DNA of 64,000 nt from Crossaster papposus (taxonomy: Eukaryota > Echinodermata > Asteroidea > Velatida > Solasteridae): positions 62,001-126,000 of the forward strand of contig JBAIAA010000311.1 in the NCBI GenBank assembly GCA_037893245.1, given 5' to 3'. A model generated the notes under the pieces. It searched no databases and had not been told where the DNA came from. It saw nothing but the letters and a program-made list of their open reading frames with translations. Both the position numbers and the translations under genes were made by a program. Positions 12,301 to 22,142 of the stretch are shown piece after piece; position 1 is the stretch's first letter; each line of letters starts with the position of its first letter.

Positions 12301-15300
12301 ATGCAGAACGTTTGGTACATAATACTTGAGCACTAATAATATCAATGAAAACAAGTTATATGTGCTTTCATGTTTGAGTCTGTATAATAAATATAAACCC
12401 CCCCCCAAAAAATGTATGCTTGTACTTACCGAGTCCGATAAGGAAGCATCTTTGGTTAGCAAGTATATTCGCTTGCGTTGGGTGGCACAATAGTCTGAAT
12501 AGGTTTCAACATTGAAGTCCTCTATTTTACCATCATGCATGACCAACTTCGATGATATGGGGTCCCCGACCGAGTTGCCAAGCTGGCGATGGAGGTTAGT
12601 AAGTTTGAGCTTACCATTTTTCCCCCCTGGGAAAAAAACATCCTCCATTTTCTTCAGTAGCTCTGCATAGGTTAGGGTCGGTGACACCTGCAGTACCTTC
12701 GTTCCCCCACCTTTCATCAGGTACATCCGTTTGTATACTGCTTTTGCCTCATCGTAATTTTGCCACCCTAAAGTCAGGCAAACTGCTGTGGCTTTGGACT
12801 GCAACAAAAAAATATATATAAATAAAATTCACAACAACAACAGAAATGGGTTCAGAAACATACATAGATGCAACAAAACACAAAATGGAGACACTATGAT
12901 TAAAATTACCAACTTTTAGCAAATACACAAGTCCATAAAAAAAAAATACTACCAATGAACAACCAGATGCCTTAATTGCCTATCTGGTAGTAGTGTAAGC
13001 AACTTGTGGGTGAGCACTCTGTGCTATACAGTGTAGGCAACTGCAAGGTCGAGAAACACAGCACAGGGTCTACATTGTACTTTCTCATTCGCTTCAAAGA
13101 TTTCCTCGATGTCCTAGGTAAGTAGGAGCGCCTGGTCAGTTCTTGTGGCAGCTGTGGGTCGATGACTGGGTTGATACATCCATGGACCAGTCACTCAAGA
13201 AGCTTGTAGGGAATGCAAAGTAGGGAGATGGGCTGGTAGCTCTTTTGGTCATCCTTGGGCTTGTTTGGCTTTGGGATGGCAATCACCATAGCCTTGCGCT
13301 AGATCTTAGGTATTCTGCACTGCTTCCAGGCAGGTTGATAGCAAGATTTAAGGCCAGTAACTAGAATTAGTGCCAGCATGGAGTAAGAATTATAGGGGTA
13401 TGTTATTAGGCCCTTAGCTTAAATACCAGACTTCAGCAGTTTTAGTGCTGCAATCACTTCTTCCATGGTAAAAGTATCTTAAAGTTCATTTTTGCTGTTA
13501 TCTATCTTCCACATTTCAACCATTTCCTTGTTCATCACGCGTCTTGAAAACTCCTGGTCTGGGTTTTGGAAGCGTCAATTTTACAAAAATTGGGAAGCAA
13601 TGGAGTTTGCAGTGACAGGGCACTTGCCACCAGTAAGTATAGATCTGCCAGTGAGGCGGTTGACAGTTTGCATTGCCCTTCAGCTGGAGTTGGTGAAATC
13701 GCTTGATTCAACAGTTTCAGTCCAGCGGTACATGCGTTTTTCAACAAGCCTTGCCAGTAGTATGGTGGCATCTGATTGTTCCATTGTTGATGCCATGGTG
13801 TAGTTGTAGTAAAGAAGTTAGCATTCATCGTCCCAGGAGGGAATTTAGGTTTGGTGACATCCGCGTGGAATTGACTGTCTGGCTGCGTCTGTCAGCATCT
13901 TGCAGTAAGCATGATATGCTGTGTCAGCATTATTGTAATCAGGTGGGAAAAGACTAGTGACAGACTTTCTGACGCATACTTAAGATTTTTTCACAGTCTG
14001 CTTTCCAAAAAGTTTACTGGCTTGGTAGGTGTTGGTGCTACTAGTGAAGAAAGAATGATTAGCAAGGGGCGGTTTTGTGATCTTGGGAAGTTTTTGAGGA
14101 CATAGTGTACAGGGGTTTGAACTGTGGCTGCAAAGGCAAGGTCAGAGTTTGAGGCTTGAGCAAACTCACCACCCTGCAGAATGCAAGCTACGTGGTTCCT
14201 TTAGGTTAAACAGGAGGGTGAGGATGTTAGCAGAAGCCCAGTCAGCCAAGTGCGTTCCGTCGCTGTTGCATCTGGAGTAGCCCCACTGTGTGTGGCGACA
14301 ATAAAAATCAACGGAGTATGCAGGGAGCGGATGTTAGTGCAGCAGCAACTAGTCCAACAGGCGGGGGACTTATAAACATTGACGATGGTAGTGTCATGAA
14401 CTTTCACTGCAAGCCACTCAACTTCAGAATTTGGTTGTGCCTTTGGTGGGTCCAGCGAGACTATGTTCACAAAGGTGGTGATTCCATGATGTTTGCTAGG
14501 GGCGTAGCCAATAAGGTCGAAGTTTTGGAGAATAAGTTTTTCATCCGTTTGGCAATGGGTTTCTTGGAGGAGACTCAATCTCGCTCTGTTGTTATGTGCG
14601 AGCTGCTCAACGATGTTCATCTTTGCAGTGGTGAGGCCAGTTGCAGTATCAAAGCAGCCTTACCTTCGATGGCAATTGCCAACCCTTTTGAAAAAGATGC
14701 CAAGCCGGGTTCGGGGTGCTGACACTGCTTCTGAAACTTGCTCCGATTGCTTGTTTTGGATCGATACGTCGAGATTTATTATTCACAATTTAACACCGAT
14801 GGAGAGGGAAAAGATTGAGGATCACAAAGGTGAAACAACAAGGAATCAACTCTCATCTAGGCTACTCTTCGCAGAAGAAAACATTATTGAAGGACGTAAC
14901 AGGGAGACCACGAGAAGGTTGTCTACACCTCCCCCAAGTAACGCCTTTCAGTTTCATTTTTAAACTTTATGTACATTACAGGTACATAGGTTTGACAAAT
15001 GGCCTTTAGTCATGTATATGTTGTAAACAACTGAAACAGATGTGCACTACATTTGCCTTAAAATTGATGCACATACATGATATACAACATACACAATGTA
15101 AGATCACATAAGCAAACACAAAAGCCACCCTGAAAGAGTGGTTTCATAATAGTACATGTAGATCACAATAATTCTCATTTGTGGCTGTAGTGGTATACTT
15201 ACAGTACCAGTAGTACTCGTTGAAGTGCTTGCTTCCCCATGTCTTTTGGGTTTTTTCTTTTTTTCCCCCAGTTCCTTAATTAACGCTAGAACCCCCTTCG

Positions 15301-17949
15301 GTGCCTCAAGACTTCCTGAAAAAAAAGGGATAAGAGAATTTCTTCCATAAACTAAATCAGAAATGTAAAGGATGTACAATTTTTGAAGAAAAAACAACAA
15401 CTGTAACCAGGACCGCCAGACTATGTAGTTTTTCGGGGGTCAGCTTTCAATAGCAGCGTATACGTAGCCACATGTGACAGCACAACGAAGATGGCATCAA
15501 ATGATCTGCTGAACAGTTGCATGCATCATGTCATATACACCGAAAATGCTGAAATTATGAGAAATGGGTTGATTTGGCAGTTGTATTTTATAGTAAATAT
15601 CGTTTCAAGGTAGGTTACACCATTTGCAGATATCATTTGTTTACTACCGAATTATTAAAAATAATTTCTTTTTTTAAGTAATAAATTATTATAGGCGTTA
15701 GATATCCTGTAATTGTTTCAATTTTTTTTCTCACAATCGCCTGACGTTGGCAATCTAAAGGAAAACAAGAATAACATAAGAAAAACCAATAGATGGCAGC
15801 TCAAAATGAAAGACATTTTTCTGACTTTTATCGGTATCCATGATTGTAAAACTTCGGACAGGTCACTTGAAAGATATTTACTATAAAATCCCCCCCCCCC
15901 CCCAATTCCACCCATTCATGACAATTCAAGCGAATTACCAATGGTGTATCCTACCTTTAAACGACGAAGGTCTTGTTTTTAACGGCCTTGTTTTTAACCA
16001 TTACGGTGGTGGTTTTTTTGGTAATAAATATTTTATTTTTCGCGATTGTCGTTTGGAACAATGACAGGATACACAGCACAATCATTTGGCGAAATGAATA
16101 TTTAGTTTCTGAAAAAGTTGTATACAGCATTTAAATATGACTTTGCAAACACATTGGCTAAAATTGTTACTCCAATATAGTAAGGACATGGCTGAAATTT
16201 ATATCACATGAACTTTATGCTGTTTTGACGCGTCAACTAGCTTGCTATACATGTAGATACAAGGCAGCAGACAGAGATACATAGTGTAAGGTGCTATAAA
16301 AAACCATTATAACACACAGATCCTTGTCATTTTATTGGTAGAACTCACACATCACGTGACATTCTTTATTACTCCCATTCAGGCCAAAGCCGGAAAAGTT
16401 CCCATCACCCATGGTGAATGAGAAATACTATTAGGATCATCCTTGTCCCCACGGCTTTTTATCTGTCGACCCTAACTAATTTTGAAAACCAGAGCGCCGC
16501 AGACCTGGGAAAAAGGTTGTGACCCGATTTGTGCTACTTTATATACATTATTTATTCGGTGATTCCATGGTTTGTTATAAGTTGTGGAATATTGAAAACA
16601 TTTCATTTGTTCACAAATGAAAGCAAATACATTTTTGTCCAAAATGTTATTTGTGTGATTTGCAATAATTTGATTTGCATTTTTATTTATTTTCTAAACA
16701 AATCAAATGACGAGGATCTGTATGTCAGTTATATAAAACAAAAATTGAGTGGCCTTAAATCGTGAAATGGGAGGAATATTAATCGATTGGTAAAATCGGA
16801 ACTTTTCCATTTCAATCGGCTTCGGCTCGTGAAAAGGAACAGTCCAGATTTTACCTTGCGATGAATATTCCTCCCATTCCAATGTAAGCCACTCAATATT
16901 TGTATATTATGCTTAATTACGTACCTCTTGTTGGTTTGCACTTTGCTCTCAATGTGTATCTCTGACCAATTAGAGATACACCTAGGGACTCCAGCTCTTG
17001 ATCGGACATATCAGGAACCATTTCCACCGTAATCTAAAGCAACAAAAAAGGTTCATTTTTATGACCGATGTCATGTTCGGTCTTGCACCATCCGAATAAA
17101 GAAAAAAATGCAGTCATGTTGGACTTAAAGGAATACGCACAAAATAGGATTTAAATATGTTATGTTAACTATGGTTGACATTTCCACCAAAAAAGGCGTC
17201 AAAAAGTAAACCATAATTAATATACATGTAGGCCTACATGTACAACCCACGGTTACCCACCATTTGTTTCAAGTATAATTTTAAAGGGTATACATGAACT
17301 GTAGATACGGTTCAAGGTTGGACATTATACTAACACAGCAGTACATGTACATATTTATGAACAATTTTAAAAGAACCTTCTGTCCATTAATCTTTAGTAT
17401 AATCAACATACCCAAATTTGATTGGGCAAAACTGTACAATATCAGATTCAATAAAAAAGTCAAGACCATGGGTGGATATTTGATGATTTGAAGCAAATAT
17501 TTTTGGGATGACAAATGCAAAAAACAAACATGCAGTTGCCCAATAATATAAAACCAAAGAAACCATGCACAAAAAAAAAAAAGAAGTTGGGGTATAAAGT
17601 TTTACCTTACTGTCATTACAGAAATCGATGTTATGCATGTGTATAATGTTTATTGACCAACCTTGCAAACGATGTGGACTTGCAGTTGCAAACAAGAGAT
17701 TTCCACACAATTCACAAACCAAAAACCTTGTGTGGCGAGTACATACAAAAGAAATTTAAAATATTGTTTATGTGAACTGTAAAGAACCCTGTAAAGAACC
17801 GGTACCTGCTGTTCTTTGAAAGTGGCTATACAGTTGTATAATTCCATTCCTGCCAAGATACTGGCCATCTTCTTCTGAAACAAATTTAAAAAAGAAAATT
17901 GTCATGTTTTGCTTTGTAGAGAAAAATGGCATAACCATGGTCTGACGCA

Positions 17950-18000
<51 letters not shown>

Positions 18001-18225
18001 GGGGGGGGGGGAGGCGAACTAAGTGCGCTACCAACGTTGAAATGTATCTCATTCATTCTTCCACGCTCACGAGACGCACATCTCATACAGTAAATACATA
18101 TAGATCGCTACCTCGAAGCGCAGCATTGAAACACGTACAAATTCACACTCGATGAGCTCCGTTACGTCCGCAAAGTCAAGTACACAGGCACGATCTACAC
18201 CGATTTTTTTTGGGGAAGATGTCAT
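2910..18225 (-). CDS. SAM-HECT E3 ubiquitin ligase-like gene (G2E3-like), 3' end unresolved
   Basis: Spliced minus-strand gene; the exons I can join are 18225-18112, 17874-17806, 17033-16925, 15315-15203, 12798-12430, 11824-11795, 11121-10958, 10307-10212, 6979-6618, 4635-4484 and 3318-2910. All ten joins keep phase and use GT/AG. The 662 codons give a SAM domain (exons 2 and 3), a lysine-rich linker, a conserved region with YLMKGGGT and FFPGGK, an acidic linker, then a HECT domain (VTFIGEPAVDDGGPSREFF; GQVIAMSMVHGG). HECT ligases carry ubiquitin on a C-lobe cysteine before passing it to a substrate; SAM domains mediate protein contacts. The C-lobe is not clearly found downstream of 2910, so the gene may be truncated, end in a diverged exon, or be misassembled. 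A paralogue lies at 56925-63476. Confidence 0.75.
3319..4483. other. intron 10 of the SAM-HECT gene
   Basis: AT-rich intron with short A and T runs. I see no further gene or clear mobile element. Confidence 0.6.
4484..4635 (-). CDS. SAM-HECT exon 10: HECT core
   Basis: Acceptor TGTTGCAG, donor CTG|GTAATA. Encodes GQVIAMSMVHGGRSPRCISP and an SYMIGG stretch, typical of the HECT N-lobe. Phase 1 in, phase 0 out. Confidence 0.85.
5465..5945 (-). repeat. interspersed repeat, inverted relative to 16313-16910
   Basis: The first part (5465-5640) has a self-complementary layout: taagtggctc...gatattcatcg answered by cgatgaatattcctcccg...agccactcaat. The second part (5686-5945) contains ggtcacaacctatttcccag and tagggtcgacagatcaaaag. 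Both parts recur in reverse complement and reverse order at 16313-16910. Probably a composite MITE in intron 9. Confidence 0.7.
6618..6979 (-). CDS. SAM-HECT exon 9: start of HECT domain
   Basis: Acceptor TGTTTTACAG, donor GCAG|GTTAGT. Encodes RVRRHAIWDDTCKIL, then VKVTFIGEPAVDDGGPSREF, the characteristic entry of the HECT N-lobe. Phase 2 in, phase 1 out. Confidence 0.9.
7625..7890 (-). mobile_element. tRNA-derived SINE
   Basis: Read on the minus strand, 7829-7814 gives GGTTCGAGTCCCGGTC, a polymerase III B box, preceded by a tRNA-like GTGTTTCTTATCAGCAGAG stretch and followed by CCTTAAGCAAGGCACTTAAC, a tail I recall from SINEs of marine invertebrates. The A box is eroded, so this is not a tRNA gene. 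It lies in intron 8 of the SAM-HECT gene. Confidence 0.7.
7891..9071. other. intron 8 sequence, no gene seen
   Basis: AT-rich. Around 8405-8445 there is a short relative of the aaatcaaatgac(g/a)a(g/a)gatctg motif of the repeats at 5.9 and 16.7 kb. Otherwise featureless to me. Confidence 0.5.
9072..10182 (+). mobile_element. decayed mariner-like transposon with ~230-bp inverted ends
   Basis: Left end caaggtgtttcacaaaaaaa, right end tttttgggaaacactttg, with TA directly outside each (9070-9071, 10183-10184). Similarity of the ends continues inward for about 230 bp (for example gaccaattgacagttt at 9277 and aaactgtcaattggtc at 9957). A transposase remnant lies between them. The right end is 29 bp from the donor side of SAM-HECT exon 8. 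IS630/Tc1/mariner elements target TA. Confidence 0.85.
9603..9866 (+). pseudogene. C-terminal remnant of a mariner-like transposase
   Basis: The 87-codon frame reads WPPRSPDCDFFFWGHLKDKV, then DINELRARIVAAVENLR. This matches the C-terminal part of mariner-like transposases in which the last catalytic acidic residue sits in the PDC/PDL region of the WPPRSPD motif. The upstream part of the enzyme is broken (9430-9600 contains related fragments in other frames), so it is a fossil. Confidence 0.8.
10212..10307 (-). CDS. SAM-HECT exon 8: acidic linker
   Basis: Acceptor GTAATAG, donor GCA|GTAAGT. Encodes LFNDLIINESEEEVVNLIPE and on to LPTM, an acidic low-complexity linker. Its phase-2 ends join cleanly to exons 7 and 9, which is the main support. 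Confidence 0.75.
10640..10870. repeat. G-rich minisatellite (gaggattttggaggattgagg)
   Basis: Irregular repeats of gaggattt, aggattgagg and cacaatggggtttt, beginning with the inverse ctcctcaatcctcaaaaatc at 10643, so the tract can fold on itself. It lies in intron 7. Confidence 0.8.
10958..11121 (-). CDS. SAM-HECT exon 7: linker with basic patch
   Basis: Acceptor CAACTGAACAG, donor CAACG|GTAAGA. Encodes APVAKRRHVVNDTSGIVSV followed by a Pro/Ala/Ser-rich stretch. KRRH could be a nuclear signal, which is inference only. Phase 0 in, phase 2 out. Confidence 0.75.
11494..11552. repeat. (aggt)n microsatellite
   Basis: About fifteen uninterrupted tetranucleotides in intron 6. Confidence 0.97.
11795..11824 (-). 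CDS. SAM-HECT exon 6: 30-base microexon
   Basis: Acceptor ATCAACAG, donor TTG|GTACGT. Encodes EDDSLPDPQL, phase 0 on both sides, so it could be skipped without changing frame. Its support is the splice sites and the acidic character matching its neighbours. Confidence 0.6.
12430..12798 (-). CDS. SAM-HECT exon 5: conserved region N-terminal to HECT
   Basis: Acceptor TTGTTGCAG, donor TCG|GTAAGT; 123 codons, phase 0 on both sides. It encodes CLTLGWQNYDEAKAVYKRMY, LMKGGGTK, DVFFPGGKNGK and RIYLLTKD. I recognise this pattern as the region upstream of HECT in many predicted invertebrate and fish G2E3-like proteins; it may adopt a ubiquitin-like or PB1-like fold, which is inference. Some base runs are purine-rich but the frame is clean. 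Confidence 0.85.
13090..14640 (-). mobile_element. degenerate LINE (endonuclease and RT fragments)
   Basis: On the minus strand, 14620-14201 reads LSLLQETHCQTDEKLI, then EVEWLAVKVHDTTIVNVYK, typical of the apurinic-like endonuclease of non-LTR elements. Downstream, 13320-13185 reads VIAIPKPNKPKDDQKSY, then PISLLC and PYKLLE, the start of a LINE reverse transcriptase. Frames are broken between them. It lies in intron 4, in the same orientation as the host gene. Confidence 0.8.
14641..15202. other. rest of intron 4
   Basis: The first part may be further LINE remnant; no frame is clear. An acatgtac-type motif occurs, as elsewhere in the window. Confidence 0.4.
15203..15315 (-). CDS. SAM-HECT exon 4: lysine-rich linker
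   Basis: Acceptor TTTTTCAG, donor ACT|GTAAGT. Encodes SLEAPKGVLALIKELGEKKK followed by KPKRH and a Ser/Thr tail. Phase 1 in, phase 0 out, consistent with both neighbours. Confidence 0.75.
15607..15957. mobile_element. MITE, aaggtag(t)ataca-c family, copy 1
   Basis: Left aaggtaggttacaccatttg, right caatggtgtatcctacctt, about 18 bp inverted. Shares the internal block catgattgtaaaacttcgga with the copy at 46531-46910. It includes a C run at 15891-15903. Confidence 0.8.
16313..16910 (+). repeat. interspersed repeat, inverse of 5465-5945
   Basis: Contains cttgtccccacggctttttat and the palindrome from attgagtggccttaaatcg to gtaagccactcaat (16745-16901). Reverse-complement match to 5465-5945 in the same order. 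It lies in intron 3, next to exon 3. Confidence 0.7.
16925..17033 (-). CDS. SAM-HECT exon 3: second half of SAM domain
   Basis: Acceptor GCTTTAG, donor AGAG|GTACGT. Encodes VPDMSDQELESLGVSLIGQR and YTLRAKC, the classic SAM C-terminal half (LTDEDLKELGI..G.R pattern). Phase 0 in, phase 1 out. Confidence 0.85.
17034..17805. other. intron 2 of the SAM-HECT gene
   Basis: AT-rich with short ATGTAC motifs. I see no feature in it. Confidence 0.6.
17806..17874 (-). CDS. SAM-HECT exon 2: first half of SAM domain
   Basis: Acceptor TTTGTTTCAG, donor CAG|GTACCG; 23 codons in phase 0: KKMASILAGMELYNCIATFK and EQQ. With exon 3 it completes a SAM domain (the helix ILAGMELYNCIATF, then the VPDMSDQEL half). 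Confidence 0.8.
17950..18014. repeat. poly-G tract (50 G, A, 11 G)
   Basis: Fifty consecutive G interrupted once by A, in intron 1 of the SAM-HECT gene, on the non-template strand of its transcript as C. Potential quadruplex former and likely assembly-unstable. Confidence 0.95.
18112..18225 (-). CDS. SAM-HECT first exon (preferred model)
   Basis: ATG at 18225-18223, then 38 codons in phase 0 ending GAG|GTAGCG. Encodes MTSSPKKIGVDRACVLDFAD and ends VSMLRFE, which reads naturally into exon 2. An in-frame protein of this size directly upstream of the SAM half is more convincing than the 8-codon alternative at 19482, but transcript data would decide. Confidence 0.55.
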
Positions 18226-18823
18226 TTTCTGCCATTTTCGTTCGAAAATAACACTATAAAACGCATGGGGTTTACAGATAGATTTTAAAAAAATTCAATA
18301 TATCACTGCTACATCCTTTTTTAACGTATCCATGGAAAAACATTAGTGGGTTCGAAGTAGGATTTTTCACAATTTATCAATTATTATTGCCCTTTTTAGG
18401 GGAGGTATTTGTTAACGTCGCTTGGGTATTTCTGCACAATCTCCACGTGCATCAACGGTACGTCAACGTTAATTTTTTTCAACTGCTTTTTTCATTTTCA
18501 ATACAATTTTTGTCATTGGATGATAACAATTAAGGTAAATAACAACCTTTTTTTAACTACAAAAGACAAGATGTTAAGATTGGATGCCAAAAAATAGTTA
18601 TTTTTCGCGTGAGAAAATTGTTCACCCATATTTTGAGAATGGACGGTACCACAGCGTTTCGCAATCACAGCCTCGAAGGTCGTCCCCCCCCCCCCCCTCG
18701 CACTGGTCTGACGATATTACATGCATGTACACTTCTGTGTTCCTTCCTCCATGGTCCCCCTAGTGTGCCCCCTGTATGCTGCGCTATATCGCAGCATACC
18801 GGGGGAACACCGTTACGTTTGGA
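18226..18823. other. possible promoter side of first exon; no gene seen
   Basis: AT-rich, with a C run at 18684-18697. Could hold the promoter of the preferred first exon; no motif is specific enough to call. Confidence 0.35.
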
Positions 18824-19078
18824 CTATGGGCCTTTTCAAATCCCTGGCTTCGACTTCGTCTTCGTCTTTGGCTTAAGGCGATTTTTGACTCCCAACTGCA
18901 AGATCTCCAGCCACATTCTGACGTCTGTTGTGCTTCAGAAACATTCACTCCAGTGATGTAAACCCAAAAGTTAGACTATTTCAATTTGCTTCCATTTCTA
19001 TTTGCTTCTCCGTAATTCGGAATTCGGAGGCGAAGCCAAAGCCAAAGACGAAGCAACTGTTTCGAAAAGGCCCTAGTA
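18824..19078. mobile_element. MITE-like element with ~45-bp imperfect inverted ends
   Basis: Left actatgggccttttcaaatc and gtcttcgtctttggctta; right agccaaagacgaagca and gaaaaggccctagt, mutually inverse with mismatches. No coding content. Confidence 0.7.
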
Positions 19079-19458
19079 TGAGGCTATGTACGTCTGTCAC
19101 TGATCTGTGCATCATGCATGGACATATGGACATGGTCTTCGTGTTCTTGTCTTGCATTACGATCGAGGATCGAAACACAAAAGAGAACAAAGGGAACAAA
19201 GGATCCTCGATCGACGGTTTGCTTGTCCGAATTCTGTCCTCGATCGACGGTGCAAGCGCAAAGCAATGGGGATTGGGTTAAGTAAAGGAAGAAAGGAAAA
19301 CACAATATCGATCCTCGGTCGTTATGTGGTTCACGACTTCGTGTTCTGAGATCTGACTAGAACTTATAGTTCTGATCAGTGTTACTCGTCGTTATGCCTG
19401 AACGAATAACGTCGTTACGTTAGCGGCCAGAAAAAAACATAATAAGTAATTCGCCTAC

Positions 19459-19482
19459 CTCAGATTCTTCGGCTGCGTTCAT
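19459..19482 (-). CDS. alternative first exon of the SAM-HECT gene
   Basis: ATG at 19482 followed by NAAEESE and GAG|GTAGGC, phase 0, so it could splice to exon 2 at 17874 in frame. Both this and the 18225 exon end GAG|GTAG. The stretch upstream (19483-19732) could be a promoter but shows no clear motif. Confidence 0.35.
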
Positions 19483-19732
19483 TGTCAATTCACTTTGGAA
19501 CAATTCTCTTTAATTATCGTTACTGCTGCCTGGGCCTCATGTAAAAAGTACTGGACTGATTAAGTGGTAGCTGCCCAGACCTGCCACACTATGGCCAGAC
19601 TAGCTAAATACGCGCTGTACGGCACCCGACTATTTCGTTTACTGTACGAAGCTGCACGTTTAGTTCGACGTTCAATATTCATACTACATGTACCAGCTCC
19701 TTATTCGACATTCACGTTCGAATGTTGAAAAA

Positions 19733-21650
19733 AATGTGCGATAAATTGTGCGATAAAATGTGCGATGTCGCAGATTTCTGCGCAGAAATGTGCGATAAAA
19801 TCTGCAATGTCGCAGAAATCGGCGCAGAAATGTGCGATAAAATGTGAGATGTCGCAGATTTCTGCGCAGAAATGTGCGATAAAATGTGCAATATCGCAGA
19901 ATTCTGCGCAGAAATGTGCGATAAAATGTGCGATATTGCAGAATTCTGCGCAGAAATGTGCGATAAAATGTGCGATATTGCAGATTTCTGCGCAAAAATG
20001 TGCGATAAAATGTGCAATATCGTAGATTTCTGCGCAGAAATGTGCGATAAAATGTGCAATATCGCAAAATTCTGCGCAGAAATGTGCGATAAAATGTGCA
20101 ATATCGCAAAATTCTGCGCAGAAATGTGCGATAAAATGTGCGATATTGCAGATTTCTGCGCAAAAATGTGCGATAAAATGTGCAATATCGTAGATTTCTG
20201 CGCAGAAATGTGCGATAAAATGTGCAATATCGCAGAATTCTGCGCAGAAATGTGCGATAAAATGTGCAATATTGCAAAATTCTGCGCAGAAATGTGCGAT
20301 AAAATGTGCGATATTGCAGAATTCTGCGCAGAAATGTGCGATAAAATCTGCAATATCGCAAAATTCTGCGCAGAAATGTGCGATAAAATGTGCGATATTG
20401 CAGATTTCTGCGCAAAAATGTGCGATAAAATCTGCAATATCGTAGATTTCTGCGCAGAAATGTGCGATAAAATGTGCAATATCGCAGAAATCGGCGCAGA
20501 AATGTGCGATAAAATGTGCAATATCGCAGAATTCTGCGCAGAAATGTGCGATAAAATCTGCAATATCGCAAAATTCTGCGCAGAAATGTGCGATAAAATG
20601 TGCGATATTACAGATTTCTGCGCAAAAATGTGCGATAAAATCTGCAATATCGCAAAATTCTGCGCAGAAATGTGCGATAAAATGTGCGATATTGCAGATT
20701 TCTGCGCAAAAATGTGCGATAAAATCTGCAATATCGTAGATTTCTGCGCAGAAATGTGCGATAAAATGTGCAATATCGCAGAAATCGGCGCAGAAATGTG
20801 CGATAAAATGTGCAATATCGCAGATTTCTGTGCAGAAATGTACGATAAAATGTGCAATATCGCAGAAATCGGCGCCGAAATGTGCGATAAAATGTGCAAT
20901 ATCGCAGAAATCGGCGCCGAAATGTGCGATAAAATGTGCAATATCGCAGAAATCGGCGCAGAAATGTGCGATAAAATGTGCAATATTGCAGAAATCGGCG
21001 CCGAAATGTGCGATAAAATGTGCAATATCGCAGAAATCGGCGCAGAAATGTGCGATAAAATGTGCAATATCGCAGATTTCGGCGCCGAAATGTGCGATAA
21101 AATGTGCAATATCGCAGAAATCGGCGCCGAAATGTGCGATAAAATGTGCAATATCGCAGAAATCGGCGCCGAAATGTGCGATAAAATGTGCAATATCGCA
21201 GAAATCGGCGCCGAAATGTGCGATAAAATGTGCAATATCGCAGATTTCGGCGCCGAAATGTGCGATAAAATGTGCAATATCGCAGAAATCGGCGCCGAAA
21301 TGTGCGATAAAATGTGCAATATCGCAGAAATCGGCGCCGAAATGTGCGATAAAATGTGCAATATCGCAGAAATCGGCGCCGAAATGTGCGATAAAATGTG
21401 CAATATCGCAGAAATCGGCGCCGAAATGTGCGATAAAATGTGCAATATCGCAGAAATCGGCGCCGAAATGTGCGATAAAATGTGCAATATCGCAGCAATC
21501 GGCGCAGAAATGTGCGATAAAATGTGCAATATCGCAGAAATCGGCGCCGAAATGTGCGATAAAATGTGCAATATCGCAGAAATCGGCGCCGAAATGTGCG
21601 ATAAAATCTGCGACATCGCAGAAATCTGCGCAGAAATGTGCGATGTGCGA
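19733..21650. repeat. 39-bp minisatellite, about 49 units
   Basis: Unit of 39 bp built from tgcgataaaatgtgcaatat, cgcaga and a dyad. In the left half the dyad is ttctgcgcagaa, in the right half ttcggcgccgaa, and mixed units carry tcggcgcaga. Because 39 is a multiple of three and the unit lacks stops in several frames, open frames of 300 to 713 codons appear on both strands. They are by-products, not genes. Confidence 0.97.
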
Positions 21651-22142
21651 TGTCCCTTCAGAGCCACCATATCTAACCGAATGTGCAATCTTGGCTTTAT
21701 CACCCGGTCTTTACTTGTGGTTTGGCCGGGCACCCGACCGGAAAGGAAGAGAGGAGGGGGGGGGGGGGGGGGGGGGGGGCACAAACAAACAACTAAAAAA
21801 GGGGAGGAAAATAAGATAGGTATATTGCTGATCATACCATGCCCCTTACCCACCCTCCTGGAAAAATTATAAGTTGAGAATGTGCTTGTAAAACAAAACA
21901 GAGGATTTGCTCAATTACTTTTATGACTTCATAAACCAAACAAAATTGTAACCGAAGAGGGTTTTGTAAATTGTTTTCATGACGCCCGGTGATTTCTGCT
22001 TTTGCTGATTTCTGGCGAGTGCTTTTCCCCCCTCTCTGGACAAAACCTTGTGAAACCCAACGGGCACGAGGGGGAGTGGGGGGGGGGGGGGGAATTTTCG
22101 GGGATTTAATGTAATATTTATTTTGTTGTGCGTTGTTTTTCT
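21651..22142. other. spacer with poly-G tracts
   Basis: Contains 24 G at 21756-21779 and a further G run at about 22078-22092. Nothing else recognised. Confidence 0.6.

Noticed and set aside
19733-21650. CRISPR-like regular repeat
   Set aside because: Units are contiguous with no unique spacers, and the surroundings are eukaryotic.
19684-21872. Open frames of 295 to 713 codons on both strands
   Set aside because: They all arise from the stop-free 39-bp tandem unit, whose length is a multiple of three; composition is purely repetitive.
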